From: Mesorhizobium sp. LSJC280B00
GTDB lineage: Bacteria; Pseudomonadota; Alphaproteobacteria; Rhizobiales; Rhizobiaceae
Length of the DNA stretch: 59,230 nt
Direction: 5' to 3'
NCBI RefSeq assembly: GCF_000502835.1
Contig: NZ_AYVL01000008.1
Span: forward strand, 360,571-419,800
Part shown: positions 59,229-59,230 of the stretch, piece after piece
Layout of the letters: each line of letters opens with the position of its first letter
How positions within the stretch are numbered: position 1 is the first letter of the stretch
Position numbers and translations under genes: made by a program
Notes under the pieces: model-generated
Seen by the model: the letters and a program-made list of their open reading frames with translations, nothing else
What the model was told of the DNA's origin: nothing
Database searches by the model: none

Positions 59229-59230
59229 TA

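Overview
The window looks like a chromosomal segment of a Mesorhizobium-like member of the Rhizobiales. The evidence is high GC with strong third-position bias, the rhizobial order of the division and cell-wall (dcw) cluster running on through lpxC, bamD, recN and ligA, an FtsZ with a long linker, a bacterial A-type RNase P RNA, the btaAB betaine-lipid pair, and several short palindromic intergenic repeats of rhizobial type. No tRNA, CRISPR array, prophage or insertion sequence was seen. Genus assignment is an inference from gene order and sequence feel, not a database result.

Layout. 1-12.6 kb is mixed housekeeping: a 5'-truncated MATE exporter, an MFS exporter, a TMEM175-type channel, an SDR, a small iron-permease-family protein, an acetyltransferase, CreA, SCO, PrmA, an aminopeptidase P, a LysR regulator and the AzlCD branched-chain amino-acid exporter. 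12.66-38.71 kb is one long minus-strand block. Read from its promoter it is mraZ-rsmH-ftsL-ftsI-murE-murF-mraY-murD-ftsW-murG-murC-murB-(317 bp gap)-ddl-ftsQ-ftsA-ftsZ, then lpxC, bamD, recN, ligA and a DUF2461 gene. Many joints are 4-nt ATGA overlaps. These genes make the lipid-linked peptidoglycan precursor, build the divisome, start lipid A synthesis and assemble the outer membrane. 39-44.2 kb holds a cystathionine-lyase-like enzyme, a ParDE toxin-antitoxin pair, rnpB, a lytic transglycosylase, an AmpD-like amidase, a TerB-DnaJ protein and a small lipoprotein. 44.4-59.2 kb is accessory-flavoured: a 5-oxoprolinase-type protein, btaAB, HigBA, a serine hydrolase, a GH25 lysozyme, an MltB-type transglycosylase, a divergent LysR/SDR pair, an ornithine-type decarboxylase and an EamA exporter.

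Most interesting points. (1) The oxoprolinase-type gene carries two in-frame copies of one 135-nt palindromic element. Each adds 45 residues in the same frame, the two peptides align without gaps (24/45 identical), and the DNA hairpins differ by compensatory base pairs. This resembles the protein-invading palindromic elements of Rickettsia. (2) A near-perfect Pho box lies just upstream of btaAB. (3) Four 10-bp-spaced (T/C)GGG repeats lie exactly over a candidate mraZ promoter, as expected for MraZ autoregulation. (4) Two convergent gene ends carry heptamer arrays whose opposite arms pair only in RNA of the plus strand, through G-U wobbles. (5) A 47-bp hairpin repeat occurs twice in direct orientation with a covarying base pair.
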